The position numbers and the translations under genes were made by a program. The notes beneath the pieces are model-generated. The model did no database searches, was not told the DNA's origin, and saw nothing but the letters and a program-made list of their open reading frames with translations. Shown here piece after piece: positions 11,099 to 22,360 of a stretch of DNA of 64,000 nucleotides. The stretch is taken from NCBI GenBank assembly GCA_022606135.1, contig JABYQN010000010.1, forward strand, positions 2,232,001-2,296,000. Reading direction: 5' to 3'. The DNA is from Fomes fomentarius (lineage: Eukaryota > Basidiomycota > Agaricomycetes > Polyporales > Polyporaceae). Position 1 is the first letter of the stretch; the number at the start of each line of letters is the position of its first letter.

Positions 11099-14000
11099 TC
11101 ATAACTCCCCCGCTTCTGATTCCTCACTCTCTTTCGGTCGCGCTAATATCAAAACCTCCCGCAACTCGTCTGAATACGGTGTTAGCCCTGCATCCTTTCT
11201 GTGCTGCTGCCACCTCGCGAAGACCGCCTGCCACCTACTCCAACTATCCCATTCATTCTCGTAACGGTGTTCAGGCTGAAGGAACCGTGCTCGAGCTCGC
11301 GGAACACCTACTTGCTCGGGCCGATGCCGAGGCTGGATTCTGATGGTAGGCACACGTGGCGCGGTCGGATTCTTGGCGTGGTAAGCGTCCAGGAGGGCCT
11401 TACTTTCCGTTTTCAGTCGACCACGCGTCTCCCAGGTCGCATCGGATCGCGGCCTGTTCTTCCATTTGACAAGAGTAGTTTTCCCCGCTTAACTTTTGAG
11501 TCCAGAATCTCTTCCGGTTCGTCCCCTGTCGCAAGTACATTGGGGACGGACCGTTCGACTTTCTGATTTGGGAACTCGGGGTCGTTTGCCGGAGTGAGTA
11601 AGACCTTGTTGAAGACGGGGTGGATGGCCCTCCATCCCTTCGGGAGCTTCAGCTTGTACGCGCTGGCGCCAACCTTCGACGCAATCTGGAACGGCCCGTA
11701 CCGCTTGTCATCGAGCTTCTTGCTCGAGCGCTCGGTAGTGATGTTGAACGAATCTAGGTATACCCAGTCCCCTGGCTCGTACTGCCGTGATTCCCTCCTG
11801 TGCTTATCGTACTGACGCTTCATTGCCTCTTTAGCTAAGGTAAGCGCAGCACCTGCCTCCTCTTGTATCCGTTTCATCCGTGCCGCATACTGCTCCGCTG
11901 ACTCAGTCTTAACCTCCTTTGCAGTCTCTACTCCGGTGAATGGGTCCCTCCCATGTGTCATGAAGAATGGTGAATAGCCGGTGCCTGAATGTACCCGTGT
12001 TCGGTAAGAGAACAACGTGAGTGGGAGCCACTCCGGCCAGTCCGTTTGCCGGTGATTAATGAAAATCCGTAAGTAGTTCTCCACCTCCTGATTCAGGCGT
12101 TCGGTCTGACCATCTGTTTGCGGGTGATACGCGGTGCTCGGATTCCCTTGAATCCCGAGCTTCCGATAGAGATCTCGGATCATATTGGACATGAAGATGG
12201 AGCCTCGGTCTGAGAAGATGCGGCGCGGGATTCCATGTAGCGTGATGACGTGTTTGACGAGCATATTGGCCCATCCCTCCGAGCTCAACTCGTCTGTTGT
12301 AGGGATAGCGATGTAATCCTTAGATTTCAAGTCTACTATCATAAAGATTGCATTGTTACCCTGTGCATCTGGCAGGTGCGTGATCATGTCGACTGAGATG
12401 TATTCCCAGTTATATTCCGGTACTGGGTTGGGATGCAATGGGGCTGCCCTCGGCTGTCGATCTATTTTCGTGCGCTGACAAATCGAACATCCTTTTACAT
12501 AGGTCTGTACATCCCGCCTGATGGATGGCCACCAATAGGAGTGCTGGATAAGCTCCTGCGTCTTGGCGCGTCCTGGGTGACCCGCCACTAGGGAATCGTG
12601 ATGCGATGCAATGATGCGCCCTCGGAGCGCCTTGTCTGGCGGCACGACAATCCTCCCCCTCCGATAGATCAGACCGTCCTCGGTCGAATATTCCCAGTCT
12701 CCCGCCGCAATCTTATTTCGCACGGAATTCTCCACTAATTCTCCGAACTCCCGGATCCCCATCAACAGCTGCTCAGCTCCATCTACCAGCGCCCGGAACC
12801 ATTCCAGCCTCAGTACTACTGTCTCTTCCCCCTCCTCACTTCCCTCCTTGTGATCCACGCGGCATGAGAGCGCATCTGCCTTTCCCATAGATGAACCAGG
12901 GCGGTGCTGTAGTGTAAAGTGATAGTTCTGTAATTCTACCACCCAGCGTGCTTGTCGCGGGTTCAGCTTTTGTGGGCGCCGGAAGTATTCAAGATTCTTA
13001 TGATCCGAGTGAATCTCGAATGGCTGTCGCGCGCCCATCAAGAAATGCCTCCACTCATCAAGTGCTGTTATCACGGCTAACATCTCACGATTGTAAATCT
13101 CGTAATTCCGTTCTGCCGGAGTTAATGCTTTTGAGAGATACGCAATTGTTCGCCACTTCCCATCCTGGTTCTGTGTGAGTTCTGCCCCGACGGCATAGTT
13201 TGACGCATCACACTGTACCCAAAAGGGGTCCTGGTCATTTGGGATGGCCAGCACCGGTGCTGTCGTCATTGCTTCTTTGAGCCGTGTGAACGCTTCTAGC
13301 TGTTCCGGTCCCCACTGCCACTCCGCCTGCCCTGTGAGCCGGTTGAGTGGTGCCGCAATCTTGGAGAAATCTCGGATAAATCGGTGATAGAAGTTCGTGA
13401 AGCCGAGGAAGCTCTGAACGTCCCGTTTACATGTTGGGGTTGGCCAGTCTGTCACTCCCGCGACCTTGGCAGGGTCCATCTTCACCACACCATGAGCGAT
13501 GATATGACCTAAGTACTCCGTCTCCGTTGTTTCGAACTCGCACTTCTCCAGTTTACACGTAAGCTTGTTCTCACGCAGGATCTGCAGCACTTGGCGGACA
13601 ATGTGCCGATGTTCCGCCAGCGTCTCCGTAAAGATCAAGATGTCATCTAGATAGACGATCACTTTTCCACGCAGAATCAAGTCCCGGAATAGGTCGTTCA
13701 TCATCATCTGAAACGTCGCTGGGCTGTTCGACAATCCAAAGAACATGACAAGGGGTTCGAATAGCCCTTGATTCGTCAGAAATGCAGCCTTCTCCTCGTC
13801 TCCTTCCCGCATCCGTACATTATTGTAGCCCCACCTAATATCCATTTTTGTGTAATACCGCGCCCCTTTAAGCTTGTCGAACAGCTCGGAAATGAGCGGC
13901 AATGGATACTTGTTCTTCTTAGTAAGCGCATTCAACTTCCGATAATCCTGGACGGGACGAAGCTTGCCATCCTTCTTTTTGACAAAAAAGAACGGCGCCC

Positions 14001-14361
14001 CCCATGGTGACTTGGATGGACGTATCCGTCCCGTCCGTAGATTGCCCTCAAGGAAGTCATCCAATGCCTGCTGCTGTTCGACCGTCATGGGGTACACCTT
14101 GCCGCACTGTGGCTGCGCTCCGGGCGTCAGCTCAATGACGTGATCATACGGCCGATGTTCCGGTAACTCATCAAAGGTGGCTTCTGCGAAGACGTCATCA
14201 TAATCACGATAATGTTCAGGCACCATCTCATCAAACGAGCGCTCGGCCTTGGCACGGCTTTGCTTGATCGCGATCTCCATTGCCACAGAGCTCTTGGCTC
14301 GGAGCTTAGCGGCCCGCAGTCGCTCGCCTCGCTGATGTAAGTATGATTGCGTGTGCAGCAT
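11099..14361 (-). pseudogene. pol: retrotransposon pol: reverse transcriptase, RNase H, integrase, chromodomain (frameshifted)
   Basis: The open frame 14361-11413 (982 residues) carries RT (KKKDGKLRPVQDYRKLN, catalytic YLDD in VIVYLDDILIF), RNase H (CDASNYAVGAEL, REMLAVITALDEWRHF, HSDHKNL), an integrase zinc region (HHDSLVAGHPGRAK then CSICQRTK), and a DDE core (SVDMITHLP; IFSDRGSIF; TAYHPQTDGQTERLNQEVEN). The C-terminal chromodomain begins at EEILDSKVKRGK. Near 11471-11480 the frame shifts, and the rest of the chromodomain (LVKWKNRPRSDATWE, then LLDAYHAKNPTAPRVPTIR) continues in another frame to a stop at 11099. Upstream, a TGA at 14389-14391 in the same frame separates pol from protease. 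The product would be inserted-DNA machinery with no host role. Confidence 0.9.
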
Positions 14362-14388
14362 GAAGATCTGCTCTCTGTCCGTCAGAAC

Positions 14389-15111
14389 TCATTCGCAGGT
14401 GCTTGGGCAACGATTGAATTCAATGGCTTTGCGCCTCCAGTCTATCGAGGGATTGTGATGCGATATCCACTCATATCCCAGGAAGATATCCGACTTCCCC
14501 AAGTCCGTTACCAAAAATGTCATTGTCTCCCGGTGATTCCCGATGCTCACTCGTAGGCGCGCATAATGCGTGATGCTCCCACCCGAGTTGACCGTGCCGT
14601 CGGCATTGTAGACCGGAACGGGCGTGTCTAGGGCCACAATCTCGATCCCATGTCTCCTTACAAAGTCCCAGTGCACGCAAGAGCCAGTGCTTCCACTGTC
14701 CAACAACGCCTCCACATCCACTCTCTTCCCCGTCTCCAGTACTTCAATGACTACTGGTATGTCCATCTGTCTGCGGGTTCCTCGTGCTCTAACTACCTTA
14801 AATAGCTTTGGTCCTTCTCTAGTAATACTATAAATAGGGGCACTATCTACTGTGGCAATTTTTTGGCTCGCCGCATTCGAGTCTTTTATGATTTTTTTTG
14901 GCTTTTTCCTTTTTTGGTTTTTTGTCGGGTTTGTACGTATTCTTATTAATAATATTGGATTCAAAAGGGATGGTGAACGGTACATTATTATATAAGTCTC
15001 GAGAAAGATCAAAAATAGATAAACTATCATTTTTGGGCTCTTCTACATCAAGTAGTGCATATTGATTGTGTCCTGGGTCAGAACGTTGTGCGGTTACGCC
15101 GACCCGAATCC
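14389..15111 (-). pseudogene. retrotransposon gag-pol linker and aspartic protease region
   Basis: Directly after gag, the -1 frame reads WIRVGVTAQRSDPGHNQYA and continues as an A-rich, lysine-rich linker. Near 14892-14899 (eight As on the minus strand) the sensible reading returns to the gag frame. It then gives the retroviral-type aspartic protease: the DSG triad in VEALLDSGSTGS, and FLVTDLGKSDIFLGYEW downstream. It ends at the TGA of 14389-14391. One extra A in the homopolymer explains the second frame change, so this is probably mutation or an assembly error rather than biology. Confidence 0.75.
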
Positions 15112-16146
15112 AAAACCCACCTGTTTGAACGAATCTGGATCTTCTGCTGCCCATTTCCGTACATTCTCACGGAAGCTATCCTCTTCCCACATAGCGCGCA
15201 TCCGCTGCGGTACCAGCTGCTGTGGTGTCGGCTGCTGCATGTTGACCGCTGAAGCCCCTGCAGCACGATACGTTATATGCCATGTATTGGTGCAGCCCGG
15301 CGCTGCATCTCCTCTCCTCCTCCCGCAACTATAGCATACTCGCGCGGCACCCGCGCGGTCTAAATCCATTGGCTGCCCACGTCCTCCATAAACAGTACCC
15401 GTACCGTCGTTTCGGCTCTGGACCACGGCAGGGGCCGGCATCCGGTTCTCGGCCACTACCGGAACCCTTGGTGGCGGCGGTCTGGACTGTACCTGGGGTC
15501 GGATCTGCGGGGTGTGTGCCTGGAGCGCCAAGCGCTGCGCCCATGCGTCATCAAGGAGGATGACGCGCGTCTTCCACTCGTCGTAGGTAGCTGGGAGCGG
15601 CGTGTTGCAATAGATGGAATCCAAATACCTCGGATTGATCCCTTGCTTGACCCATTCTAACGTGAAACGGTCAGTAGTCGTATACCCTGCCTGCATGAGA
15701 AACATCTCGAACTCCTGGAAGAACTCCGTCGCAGGCCTCCGGTCTTGTCGGAGGTGCTCGAGCTTATCAAGGGCTTGGCGCTCTGCGAGTCGGTCCGTGA
15801 ATGCCTGATCAAGATCTTGCCATACCTCATTGATGGTGATGTTCCATGTTCCATTGGCTGAATTGAAATGTAGGTCGGTGTATGCGTTGACCCACTGGTT
15901 GACACGCTCTCCGTGGATTTTGGACATGAGAAAAGTGATGATCTGATGACAGTTGGCGGCTGCTCGAGTGGACATATACCGCGCGATCTGACTCTTCCAA
16001 GTCCTATATTTAGACTTATCCCCGTCGAACGTGAGTGGGGACTCTGGTTTGAGTTTCTGATCGCTCTGTATCGGCTGCCATTGATTGACGATCCTATCGA
16101 GGAAGCTCTCAAACTGCTGTTCCGTCATCATGATTGGTTGCGTCAT
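15094..16146 (-). CDS. gag: retrotransposon Gag
   Basis: 350 residues from ATG 16146 to TAA 15094. The capsid-like middle part includes PLTFDGDKSKYRTWKSQIARY, WQDLDQAFTDRL and RRPATEFFQEFEMF, typical of Ty3/gypsy Gag. A zinc knuckle near residues 268-282 is altered: the cysteines are present (CYSC...C) but the position expected to be His is Asp and there is an extra Arg. Zinc binding is therefore doubtful. Gag forms the cytoplasmic virus-like particle that packages element RNA. Confidence 0.85.
   Translation of the reverse strand: MTQPIMMTEQQFESFLDRIVNQWQPIQSDQKLKPESPLTFDGDKSKYRTWKSQIARYMSTRAAANCHQIITFLMSKIHGERVNQWVNAYTDLHFNSANGTWNITINEVWQDLDQAFTDRLAERQALDKLEHLRQDRRPATEFFQEFEMFLMQAGYTTTDRFTLEWVKQGINPRYLDSIYCNTPLPATYDEWKTRVILLDDAWAQRLALQAHTPQIRPQVQSRPPPPRVPVVAENRMPAPAVVQSRNDGTGTVYGGRGQPMDLDRAGAARVCYSCGRRRGDAAPGCTNTWHITYRAAGASAVNMQQPTPQQLVPQRMRAMWEEDSFRENVRKWAAEDPDSFKQVGFGFGSA
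15112..15118 (-). promoter_or_regulatory. candidate -1 ribosomal frameshift heptamer GGGTTTT
   Basis: On the minus strand GGGTTTT lies in the gag frame as G GGT TTT, matching the X XXY YYZ rule. The gag stop is five codons downstream. Slipping back one base joins gag to the next open frame, as Gag-Pol synthesis needs. I did not verify a downstream pseudoknot. Confidence 0.55.
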
Positions 16147-16669
16147 ATTGGGTGGCGTGTCGGATCGGACCGAATCCGTAGATAACGATATGGCCCGGGT
16201 GTGTCGGTAAGTGTGGAAGGAAATGGTGACGTCACTTCTTCGGGATCTCCGATCAAATCCTCACGCAGCCGTAGGCCGTACCCCCGTATCACTGCGATTA
16301 GATAAGATTTTCGAAATGTTTGATCCGGACGTCGGTTCCTCGAGGTCTCAACCCCTCGCAGGAAATGTAAGTAAGAAGTAATAACTATGTACTGAGTAGG
16401 ACGGGGGACCTCCACGCGTTTGCGCAATTGTGAGCCGCCCTCAGTGACCGGGTCAGGGTATGAGGCACGCCGGCAAAAAGCGACCGAACCTGGGTTTCCC
16501 ACAGGATTTACCGAGATGCCCAAAAGTTCGCAGTGACGGTAGCGGCCGTGTAGATACAAGCCAGTCGCGGCTGTACTAGGGAACGGTGCGTATAGATGGT
16601 AAGGTAGTTCCGCTAAACCCTGCGGTCCGGGTGTGGGGTAATCCGCTTGTCCCTGCGGTCCGGGAAGGG

Positions 16670-16680
16670 AGCTTCGACTT
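16670..16680 (-). other. self-primer binding site of the retrotransposon
   Basis: Read on the minus strand this is AAGTCGAAGCT, one base from the 5' LTR. It is exactly complementary to AGCTTCGACTT inside the same LTR (minus strand, 16750-16740). Tf1/sushi elements prime reverse transcription with the first 11 nt of their own RNA paired to such a site. No tRNA-type TGG start is present. Confidence 0.7.
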
Positions 16681-16681
16681 A

Positions 16682-16946
16682 TGATACGGCGACACTCGGC
16701 TACGCGTGACTAAGCACGGCTATGAGCAGAAAATGCACCAAGTCGAAGCTGGAGGCTTCTCCGAGCTCGACTGGTCACTTTTATATTAAGAACTCCCTAT
16801 TAAATACATGCACAGAGTTCGTGTATCTACAGCAGGTTCCAGCACGAATCAGAAAGCACAAGTGGAGTGAAACTAGTGTACAGATGACAACGGGCGTGCA
16901 AGCGCGGAGTTTGAAAATATATACCAAATTGGGAATGTTCGTTACA
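16682..16946 (-). repeat. 5' LTR of the retrotransposon
   Basis: 265 bp, the partner of 10799-11063. It contains a TATA box and the putative transcript start that doubles as self-primer. TSD AGACG follows at 16947-16951. Confidence 0.93.
16778..16785 (-). promoter_or_regulatory. LTR TATA box
   Basis: TATAAAAG on the minus strand lies 35 nt upstream of AGCTTCGACTT (16750). This is the right distance for a transcript whose first 11 nt are the self-primer. The same motif exists in the 3' LTR. Confidence 0.65.
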
Positions 16947-18480
16947 AGACGACTCCGAGGGCCAACCCCAGTGAATACCCTGCTGAGATATTGTCAGTAC
17001 CCCTGATGCCACGAACTTGCAGATCAGAGAACGACCACACACCTGGACGACACTTCAAGGTTCACTTGACCTACCTCTGCATCGTGACATGTACATGGGA
17101 TGGATGAAGAGTGACCAGCATAGATGCACCACTCACATAGAGTTGTGACGAACTCGCATAGGAGAGATGGAACTTACTTCGCGGTATTGCGAACAGACTC
17201 ACCAGAATGGAAGGCAAGGAACGACGACTTACAAAGTTGCTTGACAGATCCCCGCTTATGTACCTGAGAATGATGCACCTACCTGGGCGATTCGGCTATC
17301 CCACACATGAGGTCCATAGGTAGTCAACAGGAGTTGAGGGGTGGATCGCAGAACACGCTGAATAGAGGGAAGCAAGCCAAGAGGGGAGAACTGTGGTGGT
17401 CGGACGATGGAAAAAAGTCGAACATGGGTGACTAAGGCCCTGGTCGGCTGCACAGGATCTCGGACGTGGATACAGCCAAAATGATGGATATGGATTTCAC
17501 CGTAGTTAAGCGCTGGGATTTGGGAAATCCAGATCCAGAAAACCTTTCGGTGGACACTGCGGAGACACAGATCCACGGTCACGCTGGACGGCCGCGCATT
17601 GTCCATCGTTCCTTATGTCGGAAATTTCCGGGGCCCATCTCGGCATCCCGACAACCTTTGCATCCGGGTGCAGTTACTAGCTGGTCACTGCCAGTGTGTT
17701 CTGGCTTTGTGATACCTCTTAAACATCCTATAGTACTGCTCGACTACGCTATGTAATTTCTACCCCAGAACTTCCAGCGGAGCATTGTCAGGAGGACGCA
17801 GAAGACGGGCGCTTAATGGCGGTTCCTCCAGATGTTCGTGGGAAAGTCGTGACCAAGGCAAAGACCGGTGCTTGACTCATGAGATCTGGGGTTAGGGTGG
17901 TGGTGGCTGCCGCTGCTGCAATGGTTGAGATGAGAGCTGCTGAGCTTATGCAATGTTGCAGAGAAGCTTTTGCAGCATATATGTTGCCTGCAGTGGTGCT
18001 AGAGGCAATTTGTGTCATGGCGGGAGGGCACAAAGAGTGGATTGCACATCCAGCACGCATTTTGTGACTATTTGTTACACTATGTGACTAAGTGTTACAC
18101 AACTCGTCAAATCCACGCGCTTGGATCTCTGCCTTTTCGGGGACCTCGGCCCATATCCATATCCACGCGGATTTTGAGATCCCGTGCAGCCGACCAGGGC
18201 CTAATGTCACTGGCGCGACCTCGGAGGTTGCCGAAAGACTTAGGGCGCGCCGTTGAGACTTCGGCGTGAATCTGGGCACAACCGAATACTCATACAAGTC
18301 TGAGATCACATCTCTCGACGATGTGGGCAGTTTGCAAACAAATCGAAAGACGTAGGGTACCCTTTCACTCATTTTCAAGTGTGTGCACATCCTCTGTCCC
18401 ATGTTATTGCTGATATCGGTTCTGATATATAACTTATCACTAATTATGGAATGGGGTTTTTCCTGATGCCGACGCGTCAA
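16947..18480. other. gene-free DNA after the retrotransposon
   Basis: It starts with the right TSD copy (16947-16951). No protein family, RNA gene or clear repeat is recognisable. The short frames around 17500-17750 and 17880-18070 have low-complexity or shadow composition. Confidence 0.4.
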
Positions 18481-18489
18481 CAGTGCGAA

Positions 18490-18665
18490 GAGAGAAAGAG
18501 CAGGAGGTATATGACCGTTCCGCGGCCGAGGGTCCAGCTGCTGAGGACGGTCTCAGACTCTATCGGAATCCTGGACGCGTCATTGCCGTGAAAGGCAGAG
18601 AGCAGGACGTGGCCGGTTGCAGAGCGTGGCGTGCCATCCGCCTTGGTGTGTGGCAATATCGTGCG
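18490..18665 (-). pseudogene. bestrophin-like first exon remnant, copy 3
   Basis: The first-exon region of the bestrophin-like gene is readable on the minus strand (SATGHVLL, FHGNDASRIPI, SWTLGRGTV). The start codon is destroyed by an inserted T (TATTGCC versus TATGCC in copies 1 and 2). The intron 1 donor is CATATA instead of GTATGT. Later exons are absent. It lies upstream of F-box copy F4, as in the other units. Confidence 0.65.
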
Positions 18666-19103
18666 CGCGTTGGATGAGAGGCAGCGAGTGGTTGTTGGGT
18701 GATATACGCTAGCAAAGAAAGAAGTGGCAAGAGCAGTGGATGGAGACAGGAGCAGCTAGCTATACTAGGGAGCAGCTCACGGCACCTCGTGGCCAAGGGC
18801 CCAAGTTCGCCCGCACGTACGGCTACAGTTAGACTGAGTATCATCATCTATTCACTATCATGGCCGCGTTAAATGGTCTGCATATCTCTGGCATGGTGAT
18901 GAAGCGTGCAGCCGCGGTCTTGAACAAGACGGGAATCCGGTATTGCACGCCTCAGACTCAGAGTCACGGTCGGCGCGCAAGTACATATGTTAAAGTTCGC
19001 ACGGTGCACAACGTTATCTTACTCCCATCGACTCACAACTCTCAGAACAGCCGGCCACTAACTTCATCGTGAAGCTGACGACTAGTGACACTGGCAGGCA
19101 TCA

Positions 19104-20881
19104 ATGTCTGTTCAAAGATTCCTCACCAACATCGATGTCGTTTACGCCGTGTTTGGCCACCTCGACCTCTTCCCCCGTCCCATCACTTCCGATTTGAACA
19201 GCCTTGCATTCCGTCATGGCAATGACCCTACCGTCGCACGTCGGACTCTCGCAAACGCAGCTTTGACGTGTAGGGCTTTCGCAGAGCCTGCCTCCAAGAC
19301 ACTCTGGACGTGCCTTCACCAAGGGCTCTTACCTCTTCTCTTGAAGACCTTCTCGTGCTTGGAACCGAAGAACCCGCTCTCTCTCGGGTTCGCCACGAAG
19401 GGGATGATTGAATATCAGTACTATGTAATTCTTGCATCCGCACAATCCCGCGCTCTCACTCACGCTGATGCACATGCACCGTTGAAAAAATTCAGGTCCT
19501 CGATGGCGACATATCTGCAGCAGAATGGGACAACTTCGACCGTCTCGCCTCGTGGGTGCGATATATCGATTTCCCATACGTCGCCTTCCACCCATCTGTC
19601 ATGGATGCCCTCATCAAGCACTGCCAGTCCAAGGGTGAAGCTCTCCTCCCGAACCTGCGTGTCCTGCGTTGGAGGGAATCCGTCGGGGATATGTACGACC
19701 CACAGCTGCTGAGGGCGTTGTGTTTAGCACCCTCGCTCTCGTTCGTCTCCATCAGCACCTACGACAAGTATGAGTTCATGGCCCAGGATCTCGCTACGAT
19801 TGCGGAAACTCGCCCAGACCTGGCCCACTTCTCATCTACTGGCTCCCTATGTCTTCATTTCGACAACCCCTTACTCTCAATGCGTTCTCTCAAGTCGCTT
19901 CGAGTCGCAGCAGTGGATGATGCGAGCCTCTATCAGATCGGAACGTTGCCCTACCTGACGGACTTGTCCATTAACGTACGTGACACCGGCAGTCTACACA
20001 TGAATGCGGCCTGTACACCATCGCAGGGAGATCCTACCTTTACTACTCTGCGAAGGTTGGCGACATCCGGCACCCCTGCTACCCTTATATGGATGATCAC
20101 TCAAATCTCTTCGCCGATACTGACGTCTCTGTCAGCTGGGAGTTACGGGAAACTCGCGGACATTCTGCCTATGTTCGAGACTCTTTTTGCACTGCCCGCA
20201 GTCCAATCACTCCAGCAACTCCATCTTCTAATAACTATAACTCGGACGGACAGAAGCGACGAGCCCATGGAGATTGCCTTCGCTGACCTCGCGCATTCCA
20301 TCCTTCCCCTTCGCCGCCTCGAGGATGTACGTCTCTCAAGTAGCTCACCCCGGACGCTCCTCTCTGACGCGGACATCGTGCTCATCAAGTCCGCGTGGCC
20401 GCGTCTTCGCCGACTCTCCCTCTCCTTTAATGCACATCGCCCAATTCAGGACGCAAGGGAACCCATCCTCCGTCCGTCCCTCCTTGCCCTCGTCGACCTC
20501 GCGCTCGCCCGCCCACAACTCGAGACGCTCGACGTCGAGGTGGCTAGCGTGACCGAGGATGACCTCCTCCAGCTCGAGAGCATCTCTACCCATGCGCTTG
20601 GCTTCGAACACCCGACGGCGTTCAGGTTGACGTGGTTGACGTTTGCGCGGAGTAGTCACTATCGGAAGCGCATCGGGTTTCCTGCCGACATTCCTCGTCT
20701 CGCGCGAGCTCTCCACCGGCTGTTCCCCTTGGTTGGGGGAAGCCGCGACGGATGGACAGACTACTACATGTCTTCGTTATTCGACATGGAAGACGATGTT
20801 TTCCGGCTGCTGGACGAGCTGGAGAAGCTCAAGAGTCAAGAGTCAACGTCCGTGCCTCTTCTTTCCACTGGACAAGGATAG
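19104..20881 (+). CDS. F-box-like protein, copy F4 (intact)
   Basis: Exons are 19104-19424 and 19496-20881, with a 71-nt phase-0 intron (GTAATT...CAG); the product is about 568 residues. The start MSVQRFLTNID follows the shared leader gacactggcaggcatca. The F-box-like block is IDVVYAVFGHLDLF with LANAALTCRAFAEPASKTLW. The C-terminal leucine-rich region is colinear with F2 (LRSLKSLRVAAVDDASL, SDADIVLIKSAWPRLRRL). The last residues differ from the other copies because of a short duplication (AAGAGTCAAGAGTCAA) that changes the C-terminal frame after ELEKLKSQ. A gttcgcacggtgcac element lies about 100 nt upstream and recurs before F6. Confidence 0.83.
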
Positions 20882-21649
20882 GATCATTTGGATTATTAGA
20901 CAGACGGAGAATAGATGGTGATAAGCGTCGTTGATTATTTCGATTCCCGGGCCGCTTGCTGCAAAGTGTTCTGCGATGCGAACAATACAGATGTCTTACT
21001 CGGGTAATTCACCCTGATAAGCTTGTTCAATGTGGACACCTAGACGGAGGCCCTCATATCGATGAGTACCCTCCGTACTACGTAGGTGACTGCTAGTCGC
21101 CTGCCGTGTGTCATCGATGTCATCTCCTGTCCCTCATGTACCACTATGTAGTTGCGACTTCGACTTCAAACGACAGCACGCAAACTCGAGAATTGCAGTC
21201 CGTTCTCAGTCAAACCCACCAGGATTCTGCGCGGTGCACGCGGTGTTTGGGGTATATTGTTAGCAGCTCACTCCGTCGTTTCGCCTCTCCACAGTGGGAT
21301 TGTATCTGTATCTCGACCTCCGCGGATCGCTTGTCTGTCTCTAGTAGAGTGCCTCATACGTTATCCACCACAATCCGATCCTCCAGTACTTGAGGTCGCT
21401 GCTCGAAGTCGTCGAATGCTTGCAAGTTGCCATTTTGATGGGAGTGCAACGCCTCAGTCGGACATCATAGTGTGCACGTTTCCGCGAGCCAAGGACGAAA
21501 CACTCACGTACGTCTCCCCACAGCTGGCCCGCAAGCATCATCCCAATCGTTACGCCATTCTCTCGCACGAGAGAGAACGGGCGGCCGAGTGCCCCAGACG
21601 ACTTGCAGTCGTCGATGCGACACAGTCACATCTTGAGATGTAGGAGGGC
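20882..21649. other. gene-free DNA 3' of F4
   Basis: No gene, and I could not recognise the OMT scrap that follows most other F-box copies. Either it is deleted or it has diverged beyond what I can see by eye. Confidence 0.35.
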
Positions 21650-22060
21650 TCGACAAGGGGATAAGGGTGGTGGCAGATCAAACAATTTGTGGCAGCGTGA
21701 GTGTGTTTGCTATAACGGTTGACTTGGCGTAGCCAGTAAAAGCTGGATCACATTCAAACATCCTCGAAGGGCCGTGATCTATACCAAAGGGAGTGCGGAG
21801 GGCAATAGTAGAGTCAATAGCATAAGACATGCACGTGCGACGATGATGGATACCTCCTATCTTCTCAAGTGGCACACTGGCATGCGGGCTGGCGTTCCCA
21901 CTTTCGCCACCCGGTTCTGATGGAAGACATTGTTTCTGACCTCTTCGTGCTCGGCAAGATCCTGGAGGACCTGAAGGTACACGCAACAATGCATTTCGCA
22001 GAATCGGAACATGGATCGGAAGCAGAGTCATTATAACTAATCCAGCTCGAGTCTTCAAGG
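21650..22060 (-). pseudogene. R2 remnant (unidentified gene family), copy upstream of F5
   Basis: The DNA aligns with 38400-38710 and 34580-34870. Shared blocks include gtgatctataccaaagg, tttctgacctctt and the region that on the minus strand reads LQDLAEHEEVRNNVF. The frame is broken within a few dozen codons. I do not recognise the parent protein. Confidence 0.5.
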
Positions 22061-22360
22061 TCTTCATGGCTTGATTATCGCCCTTGACACGCACTCCTGC
22101 TCTAGTCTGTGGCATCGGCTGCGCGAAAGTAAAATGAGTGGTAGAGAAGAGTGCGCGAGTGCACAAAGAAGAGAGAGAGTGCACAAAGAAGAGAGAGATG
22201 GGAAGGAGTTCTGTTGTTGAGTGAGAGCGCGCTCCGAGGCGGCGACTATGGACCGGCCGACCGCGCGCAAATTGAAACAGGAGCTCCTGAAGGCCTGACA
22301 TTCGATGGGACTCCCACAACCTCACCATCTCCCCCATCCGCCCTTAGGCAGGCATTGGCA

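Larger units (their letters stand above)
10799..16946 (-). mobile_element. Ty3/gypsy chromovirus LTR retrotransposon (Tf1/sushi-like), degenerate
   Basis: This is a 6.15-kb element read on the minus strand: 5' LTR 16946-16682, primer-binding site 16680-16670, gag, protease, reverse transcriptase, RNase H, integrase, chromodomain, polypurine tract, and 3' LTR 11063-10799. The LTRs are 265 bp, begin TG and end CA, and differ at only a few bases, which suggests a fairly recent insertion. The target duplication is AGACG. The order RT-RH-IN and the C-terminal chromodomain place it among fungal chromoviruses. A TGA between protease and RT, a frameshift in the A-rich linker and another in the chromodomain argue against autonomous activity. 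Confidence 0.93.

Noticed and set aside
12056..12274. Small minus-strand frame inside pol
   Set aside because: It is antiphase to the integrase coding frame and thus a shadow.
14892..14899. Run of eight As as a second programmed frameshift in the retrotransposon
   Set aside because: A one-base homopolymer expansion explains the frame change more simply, and Ty3/gypsy elements rarely use two such sites.
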